Of a stretch of 10,096 nucleotides of DNA, positions 1 to 7,381 are shown piece by piece. Below the pieces are notes generated by a model, which had not been told where the DNA came from, made no database searches, and saw only the letters and a list, made by a program, of their open reading frames with translations. Source of the DNA: an uncultured Romboutsia sp. Lineage in GTDB: Bacteria; Bacillota; Clostridia; Peptostreptococcales; Peptostreptococcaceae. The position numbers were made by a program, and so were the translations under genes. The stretch spans positions 1 through 10,096 of the forward strand of contig CALFLM010000028.1 in NCBI GenBank assembly GCA_937880075.1, read 5' to 3'. Position 1 is the stretch's first letter; each line of letters starts with the position of its first letter.

Positions 1-47
1 ATACAAAATAATAACTTTATCTAATGAAGTATTTTAATTAAAACATA

Positions 48-53
48 TATAAT
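48..53 (+). promoter_or_regulatory. Possible -10 box for the ABC ATPase gene
   Basis: A perfect TATAAT lies 27 bp before the ATG of the ABC ATPase. No good -35 box is seen 16-18 bp upstream, and TATAAT is common by chance in DNA this AT-rich, so this is weak. The first 80 bp hold no recognisable end of an upstream gene. A good ribosome binding site (GAGGGAGTG, 65-73) sits before the start. Confidence 0.25.
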
Positions 54-80
54 TAAGTAAATTTGAGGGAGTGAATTAAT

Positions 81-752
81 ATGAATGTTGCAATAAAATT
101 AGAAAATATAAATAAATCATATAATGGCACAACTATCTTGAATAATATAAATTTAGAAATAGATAAAGGAAAAACTGTGGGAATTATCGGATCAAATGGT
201 AGTGGTAAATCTGTGCTATTTAAGTTAATATGTGGATTTATACTACCTGATAGCGGAAATACATACATAAGAGGGTTAAGATTAGGTGATCAAATAGATT
301 TTCCCGAAGATGTAGGTGTTTTTATTAATGAACCTGGATATATAAGTATATTTAACGGATTTAAAAATCTAAAATTTCTAGCTAGTATAAATAATAAAAT
401 AGATGATAAAAAGATAAAACAGACTATGGAAAAAGTAGGTTTAAATCCAAATAATAAAGCAAAGGTTCAAGATTATTCACTTGGTATGAAGCAAAAACTA
501 GGAATTGCTCAAGCTATAATGGAAAATCAAGATATTTTAGTACTAGATGAACCTTTTAATGCATTAGATTACAAAACTTATGATGATATAAAGAATATCA
601 TAAAATCTCTTAAAGATGAGGGCAGAACAATACTACTGACAAGTCACAATTTTGAAGATATTGAACAACTTTGTGATAGTATTTATATTATAGAGAATGG
701 AGAATTAAAACTTGCAACCGTAGAGGTTATTAATAGATATAGAAAAAGATAG
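81..752 (+). CDS. ABC transporter ATP-binding protein, BcrA/lantibiotic-immunity-like
   Basis: This is the cytoplasmic ATPase of an ABC transporter, 223 aa. The Walker A motif is GSNGSGKS (residues 37-44). The Q-loop region carries NEPGYIS (83-89). The signature is the variant SLGMKQK (133-139) in place of LSGGQ, as is usual in bacitracin/lantibiotic export ATPases (BcrA-type). Walker B is ILVLDEP (152-158), followed by the D-loop ALD and the switch histidine H189 (TSHN). All catalytic parts are present, so the protein should be active. It is shorter than BcrA-type ATPases of about 300 aa, lacking their C-terminal extension. The ATG is preceded by GAGGGAGTG. No permease gene follows, because a terminator closes the gene at its stop codon; a permease, if any, must lie upstream of the window. 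Substrate unknown; peptide antibiotic or lipid export is a family-based guess. Confidence 0.92.
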   Translation: MNVAIKLENINKSYNGTTILNNINLEIDKGKTVGIIGSNGSGKSVLFKLICGFILPDSGNTYIRGLRLGDQIDFPEDVGVFINEPGYISIFNGFKNLKFLASINNKIDDKKIKQTMEKVGLNPNNKAKVQDYSLGMKQKLGIAQAIMENQDILVLDEPFNALDYKTYDDIKNIIKSLKDEGRTILLTSHNFEDIEQLCDSIYIIENGELKLATVEVINRYRKR

Positions 753-770
753 CTAATTGCTATCTTTTTT
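743..770 (+). terminator. Intrinsic terminator of the ABC ATPase gene
   Basis: The stem GATAGC (748-753) / GCTATC (759-764) has a 5-nt TAATT loop and is followed by six T (765-770). Five A upstream extend the stem over the T run. The stem contains the stop codon TAG (750-752), so the gene ends inside its own terminator. Confidence 0.85.
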
Positions 771-833
771 AGTGTTAAAATAGTTTTATATTAGTGAAAA
801 TGTTATTATCAATAATTTTATATAATTTAACTC

Positions 834-947
834 GTTGTACTAGTTAAATATGATTATTGAAAATACTATAATTTAATTGTATACATTTTGATAGTTAAAA
901 CCTTTATATAGTAATTTCAATATGATTAGTAAAATAACTAGCACAAC
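834..947. repeat. 114-bp imperfect palindrome (MITE-like or structured 3' region)
   Basis: The outer arms GTTGTACTAGTTA (834-846) and TAACTAGCACAAC (935-947) are inverted repeats with one mismatch in 13. The inner arms ATTGAAAATACTATA (856-870) and TATAGTAATTTCAAT (907-921) are inverted repeats with one mismatch in 15. The spacers between arms differ in length (9 versus 13 nt), and the central loop is 36 nt. The element sits between two convergent genes, 11 bp from the stop codon of the lectin gene. No target-site duplication is clear and no T-run follows, so it is not a simple terminator. It could be a degenerate miniature mobile element or a long hairpin at the 3' end of the lectin mRNA. 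Confidence 0.6.
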
Positions 948-958
948 AGATTAAATAA

Positions 959-2383
959 TTAATTTGCTTTTAAAAATTTAAATTGCTGATTATTACTACC
1001 GTGTTTAGTAAATCCTTGTACATTTGAACCATTACTAGGGTCACTATTAGTAACATCCATTACAATATCACCATTATATAAACTTTTTATAATAAAATGT
1101 CCATCAGACAATTCTTCAAGTTGCCAATAATTCATATCACTAGCATTAGAATATTTTGCATATACATTATTAGAATTTCCAAACACATCATACACTAGTG
1201 AAAGTTTTGGGTTTTCTACACTACGAATTATATAAGCATCTTGTGCAGGATTATATTCAAATTTCCATTTTTGGTTATTTCCATAGTAATTATAGTAAAC
1301 ATTTAGGTTCCAATTAGAATTATCTAAATTAAGTACTTTATTATGGTCTAGCTTAGATGATATTTGCCATTGTCCTTCTAAAAAATTAAGTTTATCACTA
1401 GATTTCTTTATTCTAAATTCCTGTCTATTATCACCTCTTGGATTTGCAACACTTATATTAAGACCATTACTATCAAGATTTAATATTTTTGATGGGTTAC
1501 TTGCATTTACAATTCTATATATTCTATCTGATGATGTATTTTGAACATACCAATATTGATCGTTGCTACTTTGATCTGGATATGTAAAAACATCTGCACC
1601 AGATTTTTCATCCCATGATAACAAAGAGCCATCTCTTTGAGACATTATTTTATATGCTCTTTTATTTTTATCATACTTAAAATAGAACTTCTGATTTTTA
1701 TCTCCATGAAATTGTCGTGTTAATACTGATCTAGTATCTTCAAGTGTTACTAATTTATTAAAGTTACTCGCAGTTTCTATTACATACTCACCATCAGGTA
1801 TAACTACTTGATGTACATATTGAGCATATAGACCATCCTTTTCTACTCTAAATGATGTATCTCTACCATCTTTTTTGCTAATAAAAGAAGAATAATTAAC
1901 TTTACTCTGTACAGTACTTACATTACCAGTAATAGTAAATGGATTGTTCTCATAAATTGGTATTATCTGAATACTATCAAGACCATATCTTAAGTTATAT
2001 GATTCTAATAAAATAGCTAAATCCTTAACATAATCAGCTGCAAAATATGTATACTCAACATAAGCTTTACCTTCTTCATTTAATATTTTTATTGTAAAAG
2101 GTTTTTCGAATCTAATATGATCAGGATACTTTGAATAATGAACTGGTTCTCCATTTACAATAGGTCTAAGTTTAACACTATTATCACCAGATTCAACAAA
2201 ACCAAATTCCTGCCATATAGGATTGTATGCTATGTTATAACTTGCACTGAAACGTATTTTATTCCAATCTAAACCTTTTTCTTGTGCTAAGGCATATTTA
2301 CTTTTACTAAATATGAAATTTGATAAAATAGTAAAAATAAATACTAAAATTACTAATGATAAAGATTTTAAAAATTTACTCAA
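959..2383 (-). CDS. Secreted two-domain ricin-B-like (beta-trefoil) lectin protein
   Basis: This is a predicted exported carbohydrate-binding protein of 474 aa. Residues 1-33 are a signal peptide: basic N-terminus, a long hydrophobic stretch, and a probable ALA|Q cleavage site. Residues about 196-325 and 335-470 form two ricin-B-type beta-trefoils. Their repeats carry QxW-like turns: NQKF (230), NDQYW (274), NRQEF (319), NNQKW (369), MNYW (417), NNQQF (464), and the repeated KxLNLD strands (299-304, 349-354). Residues about 40-155 resemble the putative mucin/carbohydrate-binding module of enhancin/M60-type proteins, notably the end LDSIQIIPIYENNPFTITGN; this is tentative. No protease or toxin motif is seen. 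The start is TTG, supported by AAGGGGGG (2391-2398) 7 nt upstream; no better ATG exists nearby. The gene is monocistronic and convergent with the ABC gene. A role in binding host or environmental glycans is inferred. Confidence 0.85.
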   Translation of the reverse strand: MSKFLKSLSLVILVFIFTILSNFIFSKSKYALAQEKGLDWNKIRFSASYNIAYNPIWQEFGFVESGDNSVKLRPIVNGEPVHYSKYPDHIRFEKPFTIKILNEEGKAYVEYTYFAADYVKDLAILLESYNLRYGLDSIQIIPIYENNPFTITGNVSTVQSKVNYSSFISKKDGRDTSFRVEKDGLYAQYVHQVVIPDGEYVIETASNFNKLVTLEDTRSVLTRQFHGDKNQKFYFKYDKNKRAYKIMSQRDGSLLSWDEKSGADVFTYPDQSSNDQYWYVQNTSSDRIYRIVNASNPSKILNLDSNGLNISVANPRGDNRQEFRIKKSSDKLNFLEGQWQISSKLDHNKVLNLDNSNWNLNVYYNYYGNNQKWKFEYNPAQDAYIIRSVENPKLSLVYDVFGNSNNVYAKYSNASDMNYWQLEELSDGHFIIKSLYNGDIVMDVTNSDPSNGSNVQGFTKHGSNNQQFKFLKAN

Positions 2384-2492
2384 GAATTATCCCCCCTTAT
2401 TTTTAAGTATTAATATTTTAACATGTTTTATTTTATAAATTTGTAAAATATTGCGACTATTATTTATTTATTTAGTATATTTAAAAATATAA

Positions 2493-2687
2493 GCCGTTTT
2501 AAGGTGTATACCAAAGGTTATAGATAAGTTTATAGCCTATGAGCAAGGTTTAAGAAGCGGTGAGCGAAAAAGAGTTTCTAAAGGAATGAGGGATAAATAT
2601 TGTTATTGGTATAAGAATGAAATATTAATTGATATATTAGAAATTACAAGCAAAGAACAAAAGCATATTAAGAGTATCATAGGTTGA
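2493..2687 (+). pseudogene. Remnant of a plasmid/phage-type replication protein
   Basis: An open stretch of about 64 codons has no start codon or ribosome binding site and begins directly after a stop. Its translation holds GLRSGERKRVSKGMRDKY, then a region ending LEITSKEQKHIKSIIG before TGA. The pattern (basic RVSK segment, Y-x-YKN, then L-x-IT-x-EQ-x3-x-x-II) matches my recollection of the C-terminal half of Clostridia/Bacilli replication proteins from plasmids and integrated elements; the identification is from memory and not certain. A shift of one base near 2681 would continue it as VEKEINDQKV before another stop, as expected for a decayed gene. Both the N-terminal catalytic part and the C-terminal helix-turn-helix are missing. 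It suggests that a mobile element once sat between the lectin and MBOAT genes. Confidence 0.4.
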
Positions 2688-3031
2688 AAAAGAAATAAAC
2701 GACCAAAAAGTTTAATGAAATGTGTTTTTATAAATATGTGAAAAAGGGGATTTCATATTCATAGATATATTTAAAAACAAAAATATTACTTATGATAGAA
2801 ATTTGAAAAATATATACTAATATCTAGTTTTATGGTAAAATTTAACAAAAATGAAGAAAAATAATCTATTATAGCATACCATCATTTTGGGGTCTTTATA
2901 AATATTTGGATGTGTGTTGATTGTATTATTTACAGAGGATTTATTTAAATCATTAAAAATAGCGTTATAGCTAAATTCAAAAAAGGGAACTAGCTAAATT
3001 CATTAAATTTTCAAAGTTTAGAAAGTAGGTT
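2688..3031. other. Gene-free AT-rich stretch upstream of the MBOAT gene
   Basis: No coding region with a start codon and ribosome binding site is seen on either strand. It holds decayed sequence next to the replication-protein remnant, a pair of 12-bp direct repeats at 2968-3002, and only a weak promoter candidate: TTGATT (2917-2922), a 17-bp gap, then TTTATT (2940-2945), four of six matches in each box. Confidence 0.4.
2968..3002. repeat. Two 12-bp direct repeats upstream of the MBOAT gene
   Basis: TAGCTAAATTCA occurs at 2968-2979 and again at 2991-3002. The start-to-start distance is 23 bp, close to two turns of the helix. It could be a tandem operator for a regulator of the acylation cassette or a chance or slippage repeat; the sequence does not decide. 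Confidence 0.5.
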
Positions 3032-3081
3032 TTGAAAACTTATGATTTAGCTTTAAATAATATTATTAAAAAAATATATAT

Positions 3082-3124
3082 AAGGGGGAATGTAAACTAT
3101 TTAGGCTGTTTACATATATATCAA
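3082..3124 (+). promoter_or_regulatory. Remote Shine-Dalgarno plus hairpin before the MBOAT start codon
   Basis: AAGGGGG (3082-3088) is a strong ribosome binding site but lies 36 nt from the ATG at 3125. Between them is a perfect 8-bp inverted repeat, ATGTAAAC (3090-3097) and GTTTACAT (3108-3115), with a 10-nt loop. If the stem forms, the unpaired distance from the binding site to the ATG is 10 nt (A3089 plus 3116-3124), close to optimal. No other purine-rich site lies nearer. Phage T4 gene 38 is the known precedent for such bridging; the function here is inferred. Confidence 0.55.
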
Positions 3125-4546
3125 ATGGTATTTAGTAGTTTAATATTTTTATTCTTGCCATTAACATTAGGTGCTTACTACATATCAAATAGTAAAATGA
3201 AAAATTTAATATTGTTAATAGCAAGTTTAATTTTTTATGCATGGGGAGAGCCTGTGTATGTACTTTTAATGTTATTTTCAACACTTGTTGATTATATACA
3301 TGGATTAAAAGTTGAGAAGTTTATAAATTTAGGTGAAAGGAAAAAAGCATTAAGGGTAGTTATATCATCAGCAATTATAAATTTATTTGTTTTATGCTTT
3401 TTTAAATATAGCGACTTTTTAATTGAAAATATTAATAACATATTTAATTTAGATATTGGTTTATTAAATTTACCTTTACCTATAGGAATTTCATTTTATA
3501 CATTCCAAACAATGTCCTACACTATCGACATATACAAAGGAGATGCCAAGGCTCAAAAGAGTATACTAGACTTTGGAGCATATGTAGCATTATTCCCACA
3601 GCTAGTTGCAGGACCTATAGTTAGGTATCAGACCATAGCCACACAAATAAACAAAAGAGAACACTCAATAGAAAAGTTTGCTGATGGTGTAAATAGGTTT
3701 GCTTGTGGACTAGCTAAGAAAGTTATACTATCAAATCAATTAGCAGTTATAGCAGATGGAGTATTCTCTAGTAATTTAGCGAATATTTCAATACTAGAAG
3801 CATGGTTAGGAATAATTTGTTATACTCTTCAAATATATTTTGATTTTGGTGGATATAGTGATATGGCAATAGGTTTAGGGAAAATGTTTGGATTTGAATT
3901 CCTTGAAAACTTTAATTATCCATATATATCACAAACAGTTTCAGAGTTTTGGAGAAGATGGCATATTTCTTTAGGTAGCTGGTTTAGAGATTATGTATAC
4001 ATTCCACTTGGTGGAAGTAGAGTATCTAAACTAAAAAATTATAGAAACTTATTTGTAGTTTGGTTTTTAACTGGTATGTGGCATGGTGCTAGTTGGAACT
4101 TTATAATTTGGGGTCTATATTTTGGATTATTTATAGCATTAGAAAAGGCATTTTTAGAAAAATTACTTTATAAAGTACCTAGAGTATTTAGACATGTATA
4201 TTTACTACTAATTGTAATTATAGGTTGGGTATTCTTTAGAGTTGAAAATATAGATAAAGCATTTGAATTTTTAAAGATTATGTTTGGTTTTGGATCTAAT
4301 GCTTTAACTAATAATGCATTTACAGTGTATTTAATAGACTATTGGTATATATTACTTGCATCTATAGTATTATCTACACCTATTGTAAAAATATTAAAAA
4401 GAGAAGTATTAAAAGTTAATAAAAAAGCATTAGATAATGAATTAGCGTATTTAATTCAAGGATTATCACTAGCTATATATATGTTTGTTGCTATTATAAT
4501 GCTATGTAGCTCTAGCTATAATCCATTTTTATATTTTAGATTTTAG
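3125..4546 (+). CDS. MBOAT-family membrane O-acyltransferase (AlgI/DltB-like)
   Basis: This multi-pass membrane enzyme (473 aa from this start) probably takes acyl, likely acetyl, groups from a cytoplasmic donor and passes them across the membrane for O-acylation of a surface polysaccharide. Family marks: the N-terminus MVFSSLIFLFLPL typical of AlgI-like proteins; LPLPIGISFYTFQTMSYTID; PQLVAGPIVRY; YFDFGGYSDMAIGLGKMFGF; FWRRWHISLGSWFRDYVYIPLGGS with the first conserved His (about residue 280); and LTGMWHGASWNFIIWG with the catalytic His (about 320). Around ten or more hydrophobic segments are visible. The frame stays open upstream to a TTG at 3032, which would add 31 polar residues, but family length, the MVFSS start and the hairpin-bridged binding site favour the ATG at 3125. 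It is followed 18 bp later by a DHHW gene, its expected partner, in one operon. AlgI-like rather than DltB, because no dltA, dltC or dltD genes are present. Confidence 0.9.
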   Translation: MVFSSLIFLFLPLTLGAYYISNSKMKNLILLIASLIFYAWGEPVYVLLMLFSTLVDYIHGLKVEKFINLGERKKALRVVISSAIINLFVLCFFKYSDFLIENINNIFNLDIGLLNLPLPIGISFYTFQTMSYTIDIYKGDAKAQKSILDFGAYVALFPQLVAGPIVRYQTIATQINKREHSIEKFADGVNRFACGLAKKVILSNQLAVIADGVFSSNLANISILEAWLGIICYTLQIYFDFGGYSDMAIGLGKMFGFEFLENFNYPYISQTVSEFWRRWHISLGSWFRDYVYIPLGGSRVSKLKNYRNLFVVWFLTGMWHGASWNFIIWGLYFGLFIALEKAFLEKLLYKVPRVFRHVYLLLIVIIGWVFFRVENIDKAFEFLKIMFGFGSNALTNNAFTVYLIDYWYILLASIVLSTPIVKILKREVLKVNKKALDNELAYLIQGLSLAIYMFVAIIMLCSSSYNPFLYFRF

Positions 4547-4564
4547 ACTTAAAGGGGAATTTTC

Positions 4565-5758
4565 ATGAATAAAAAGAAAGCTATGTATATAATAATACCA
4601 TTTTTAAGTATAATTTTTGGTTTCTTTATTTTTAATATTATAACTCCAGATAAAAAATATAGTGTTGCTGAAAATAGAAATCTTGATAAAAAACCAACAT
4701 TAAAAGATATAAAAGATGGAGAATTTGCTTCTAAATTTGAGAATTACTATAATGATCAGTTCGCTTTTAGGGATGAAATGATTAGTATAAATAAAAAAAC
4801 AGAAGTTAAACTTAATAAAACAAAAGTAGGGAATTATTATTTAGTTGATGATAACTGGATTTTAGGTATGTTTCCAAAACTTTTAACTGAAAAACAATTA
4901 GATGATTATTCAAATGCAATTAATGAACTATCACAAATAAGTGATAGTTTAGGAAAAGATGTTTATTATACAATGACGCCTCATAAGACAAATGTATTAA
5001 AACATTTATACCCTAAATACGTTGATAACACAGAAAATATAGATATAAATGAAAGCGAATTTAGAAATAGATTAGAGTCTGATATAATAACATATATTGA
5101 TATGGATGATTATTTGTTAAATAACTTTAGTCAGGATGAATTAGAAAAGTTATACTTTAAAACAGACCATCACTGGACAAGTATAGGTGCATTTGAAAAC
5201 TTCAAAATGATGGCTTCAAGGATGGACTTAGGGATATCGCAGGATGAGTTAGATAAACATTTTGCTAGATACAGAGAAACTACTGTGAAAGATAAAAAAT
5301 TTATAGGTAGTTACAATCAAAACCTAGACATGCTAGTTAAAGAAGAAGAATATGTAAATTATATGTATATAGATAATGCAAAATATACATATGAGTTAAA
5401 TGGTAAAAAGAAAAAAGAAGAAGAGATTATTGCAACTTCAAGAAATAAAAAAAGCTGGGATTACGGTGGAGCATATATTAGAGGAGCACAGACTAATATA
5501 TTAAATATTAAAAATGACAAAGCCTTAGTAGATAAAAAGATATTAATATTTAGAGACTCATATCAAGCTCCAACTACATGGCTATTTGCAGATTTATTTA
5601 GTGAAGTTGAAATAGTTGACCCAAGAAATATAGATAAAATAGATAAGACATATGAAGAAATAATAAAAGATAGTAATTCTGATATAGTAATGTTTATGTA
5701 TAATAGCTCTGGATTTGATTCAATGGTTAAGGCTATGATAGACAAAGGAATAAAGTAA
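4565..5758 (+). CDS. DHHW-family membrane-anchored protein, probable polysaccharide O-acetyltransferase (AlgJ/AlgX-like)
   Basis: A 397-aa protein with one N-terminal membrane anchor (residues about 7-26) and an extracellular domain. The start of the mature part, SVAENRNLDKKP and FENYYNDQFAFRD (33-70), is the usual N-terminal signature of this family. The name motif KTDHHWT is at 199-205. By analogy with AlgJ/AlgX, D201 and H203 (or H202) plus the serine of FRDSYQAP (S332) would form the SGNH-like catalytic triad. The conserved TPHKTN block is at 138-143. The probable role is to receive acyl groups delivered by the MBOAT protein encoded just upstream and attach them to a cell-surface glycan. 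AAAGGGGAA precedes the ATG. A strong terminator follows 2 bp after the stop. The target glycan is unknown. Confidence 0.85.
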   Translation: MNKKKAMYIIIPFLSIIFGFFIFNIITPDKKYSVAENRNLDKKPTLKDIKDGEFASKFENYYNDQFAFRDEMISINKKTEVKLNKTKVGNYYLVDDNWILGMFPKLLTEKQLDDYSNAINELSQISDSLGKDVYYTMTPHKTNVLKHLYPKYVDNTENIDINESEFRNRLESDIITYIDMDDYLLNNFSQDELEKLYFKTDHHWTSIGAFENFKMMASRMDLGISQDELDKHFARYRETTVKDKKFIGSYNQNLDMLVKEEEYVNYMYIDNAKYTYELNGKKKKEEEIIATSRNKKSWDYGGAYIRGAQTNILNIKNDKALVDKKILIFRDSYQAPTTWLFADLFSEVEIVDPRNIDKIDKTYEEIIKDSNSDIVMFMYNSSGFDSMVKAMIDKGIK

Positions 5759-5760
5759 AA

Positions 5761-5809
5761 TAAAAGTCATAAGTTTAATACATATTAAGCTTATGACTTT
5801 TATTTTTTT
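5761..5809 (+). terminator. Strong intrinsic terminator between the two DHHW genes
   Basis: The left arm at 5761-5778 and the right arm at 5785-5802 pair over about 18 bp with a single G-U wobble. The loop is about 6 nt, and seven T follow (5803-5809). It closes the MBOAT-DHHW operon and makes the downstream paralog separately transcribed, or reached only by read-through. Confidence 0.92.
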
Positions 5810-5865
5810 GATATAAGGGAAATATAACTACATCATAAGATTATTAAATCAGAGGTGAGGGTACT

Positions 5866-6975
5866 ATGAGAAAATCAAAATCAAAGTTTTTAGCTATAAT
5901 ATCTATATTAACTATTGTTAGTCTTGGTATTTTTTTTAGCCAATATAAAAGTATGTCTAAAAATGAAGTATCTACTTTTAAGGAGAGCAGTGAAAGTAAC
6001 TTAAAGAAAGATGAAAAAGAAAAGTATATTGTAGGAAATTATTATTTAACTGATAATAACTGGCTATTAGGAAAGTTTTCTAAGATTATACCTGATAATA
6101 AAATTAAAGTGTATGCAAATAAGATAAATGATTTGAGTAGTCATGCTACTTCAAAAGGGAAAGATGTCTACTTTGTTTCAACAGCACATAAAACTAATAT
6201 GTTAAAACATTTATATCCAGATTTTGTAGACAATAAAGAAAATATAGATATAAATAAAGATTTACTAGCATCCAAATTAGATAAAAGATATATTTCATTT
6301 ATAGACATTGACAAGTATTTTTTAGATAGATTTTCTGAAAAAGAAAGAGAAAAATTTTATTTTAAGGCAGATCACCATTGGAATGGAATTGGAGCATTTG
6401 AAGGATTTAAGTTCATTATTAATAATATAGATTTAGGTTTATCAAGTGATGAAATTAATGATTATATGAAAGATTACAAGGTTAAAGTTGTTAAGAATAA
6501 AGAGTTTTTAGGAAGTTATAATAGAAAGTTAAACTTTATAGTTAAAGATAAAGAATATGCTAATTATGTATATAGAAAGGGTGAAAAATTTAATTATTTT
6601 ATTACAGATATGAGCAAAGAACATAAAGTTGATGAACAAAAAATAATGGCTTCATTAAGAAATAAAAAAAGCTGGGATTATGGTGGAGCATATATGAGAG
6701 GCACAAATTGTAATGTACTAAAAATAAAAAATAAGAACTCATTAACTAACAAAAGTGTATTAATATTTAGAGATTCTTATCAAGCTCCAATGACATGGTT
6801 ACTAGCAGATATATTTAGAGAAGTACAAATAATAGACCCTAGATATATTGAAAATATTGATATGACATATGAAGATATGATAACTAATAGCAATTCAGAT
6901 ATAGTTATGTTTATGTATAACAGTTTTGGATTTGAGGGAATGATTCAAGAAATGATTAATAAGGACTTAAAATAA
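5866..6975 (+). CDS. Second DHHW-family protein, shortened paralog
   Basis: A 369-aa membrane-anchored protein (hydrophobic residues about 8-25), clearly a tandem duplicate of the gene before it. From GNYYLTDNNWLLG (57 on) the two align to the end, including AHKTNMLKHLYP (107-118), KADHHWN (167-173), NKKSWDYGGAYMRG (266-279) and FRDSYQAP (301-308). The likely catalytic D169, H171 and S304 are kept. What is missing is the family's N-terminal block (ENRNLDKKP through QFAFRD, about 55 residues), replaced by a short polar Ser/Lys/Glu linker (29-53). The catalytic domain therefore sits on a different stalk, suggesting a different partner, position or substrate rather than decay. A ribosome binding site GAGGTGAGGG (5852-5861) precedes the ATG. 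A terminator lies upstream and no convincing promoter was found in the 56-bp gap. Confidence 0.85.
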   Translation: MRKSKSKFLAIISILTIVSLGIFFSQYKSMSKNEVSTFKESSESNLKKDEKEKYIVGNYYLTDNNWLLGKFSKIIPDNKIKVYANKINDLSSHATSKGKDVYFVSTAHKTNMLKHLYPDFVDNKENIDINKDLLASKLDKRYISFIDIDKYFLDRFSEKEREKFYFKADHHWNGIGAFEGFKFIINNIDLGLSSDEINDYMKDYKVKVVKNKEFLGSYNRKLNFIVKDKEYANYVYRKGEKFNYFITDMSKEHKVDEQKIMASLRNKKSWDYGGAYMRGTNCNVLKIKNKNSLTNKSVLIFRDSYQAPMTWLLADIFREVQIIDPRYIENIDMTYEDMITNSNSDIVMFMYNSFGFEGMIQEMINKDLK

Positions 6976-7074
6976 GTAGCTATTTTAGTAGGAAATAAAG
7001 AGTATATGTAGAATATTCATAGTAAAGTAATTCACAACGAGGTAGATTAAAATAGATTTATGGGAGGAGATTTT

Positions 7075-7338
7075 ATGGAATTAAAAATAAGTGACTTACC
7101 TTTACAATTTGAAAATATAGCTATAGAGATTGGAATAGACAAAGTGAAAGCTTTATTTAAAGAATTTGGGGGAACATCTGTATACTTTCCTACTGAAAAA
7201 ATGATATACAAAGAAGCACGTGACAGAGAAATTATATCTAATTACAATGGATTTAATCATAAAGAACTAGCAGTTAAGTACAATATGTCTGAAAGTTATA
7301 TAAGAGCTATTATAAACAAACACAAAAAAAGTGCTTAA
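7075..7338 (+). CDS. Mor-type phage transcription activator family protein
   Basis: A small DNA-binding protein of 87 aa from this start. The N-terminal half (ENIAIEIGIDKVKALFKEFGGTSVYFPTEK) has the dimerisation-domain pattern of the Mor/C activators of Mu-like phages. The C-terminal half (DREIISNYNGFNHKELAVKYNMSESYIRAIINKHKK) is a helix-turn-helix of the same family. An ATG at 7060 is in frame, but the ribosome binding site GGAGGAG (7063-7069) lies downstream of it and 5 nt before the ATG at 7075, which decides the start. Its neighbours are a probable sRNA and phage-like genes. In Mu, Mor switches on middle genes; in clostridial genomes such proteins often occur alone in phage-derived regions. 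Its target here is not known. Confidence 0.8.
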   Translation: MELKISDLPLQFENIAIEIGIDKVKALFKEFGGTSVYFPTEKMIYKEARDREIISNYNGFNHKELAVKYNMSESYIRAIINKHKKSA

Positions 7339-7346
7339 TATCTTTA

Positions 7347-7375
7347 TTGACATAAGTTAATAGAGAAAGTATTAT
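7347..7375 (+). promoter_or_regulatory. Near-consensus sigma-A promoter in front of the probable sRNA
   Basis: TTGACA (7347-7352), a 17-bp spacer, then TATTAT (7370-7375): a perfect -35 box and a -10 box with one mismatch at ideal spacing. It starts 8 bp after the stop of the Mor-type gene. No plus-strand gene lies between it and the terminator at 7518, so its product should be a short transcript starting near 7382. Confidence 0.75.
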
Positions 7376-7381
7376 AAGTAC

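Noticed and set aside
53..268. Minus-strand frame at the left edge
   Set aside because: It is a shadow of the ABC ATPase gene, whose Walker A region lies on the opposite strand.
2968..3002. Direct repeats considered as a CRISPR unit
   Set aside because: There are only two 12-bp copies with an 11-bp gap and no cas genes; this does not fit repeat or spacer lengths.
3032..3124. Start of the MBOAT gene at TTG 3032, adding 31 residues
   Set aside because: The extra residues are not family-like, the purine stretch before the TTG (GAAAGTAGG) is poor and too close, and the MVFSS start at 3125 fits family length and the hairpin-bridged binding site.
5563..5745. Minus-strand frame inside the first DHHW gene
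   Set aside because: It is a shadow of the conserved C-terminal part of that gene and has no ribosome binding site.
5866..6975. Second DHHW gene considered as a broken copy
   Set aside because: The frame is intact, the start has a good ribosome binding site, the membrane anchor is present and all likely catalytic residues are kept.
7060..7074. Start of the Mor-type gene at ATG 7060
   Set aside because: The ribosome binding site GGAGGAG lies after this ATG and is correctly spaced for the ATG at 7075.
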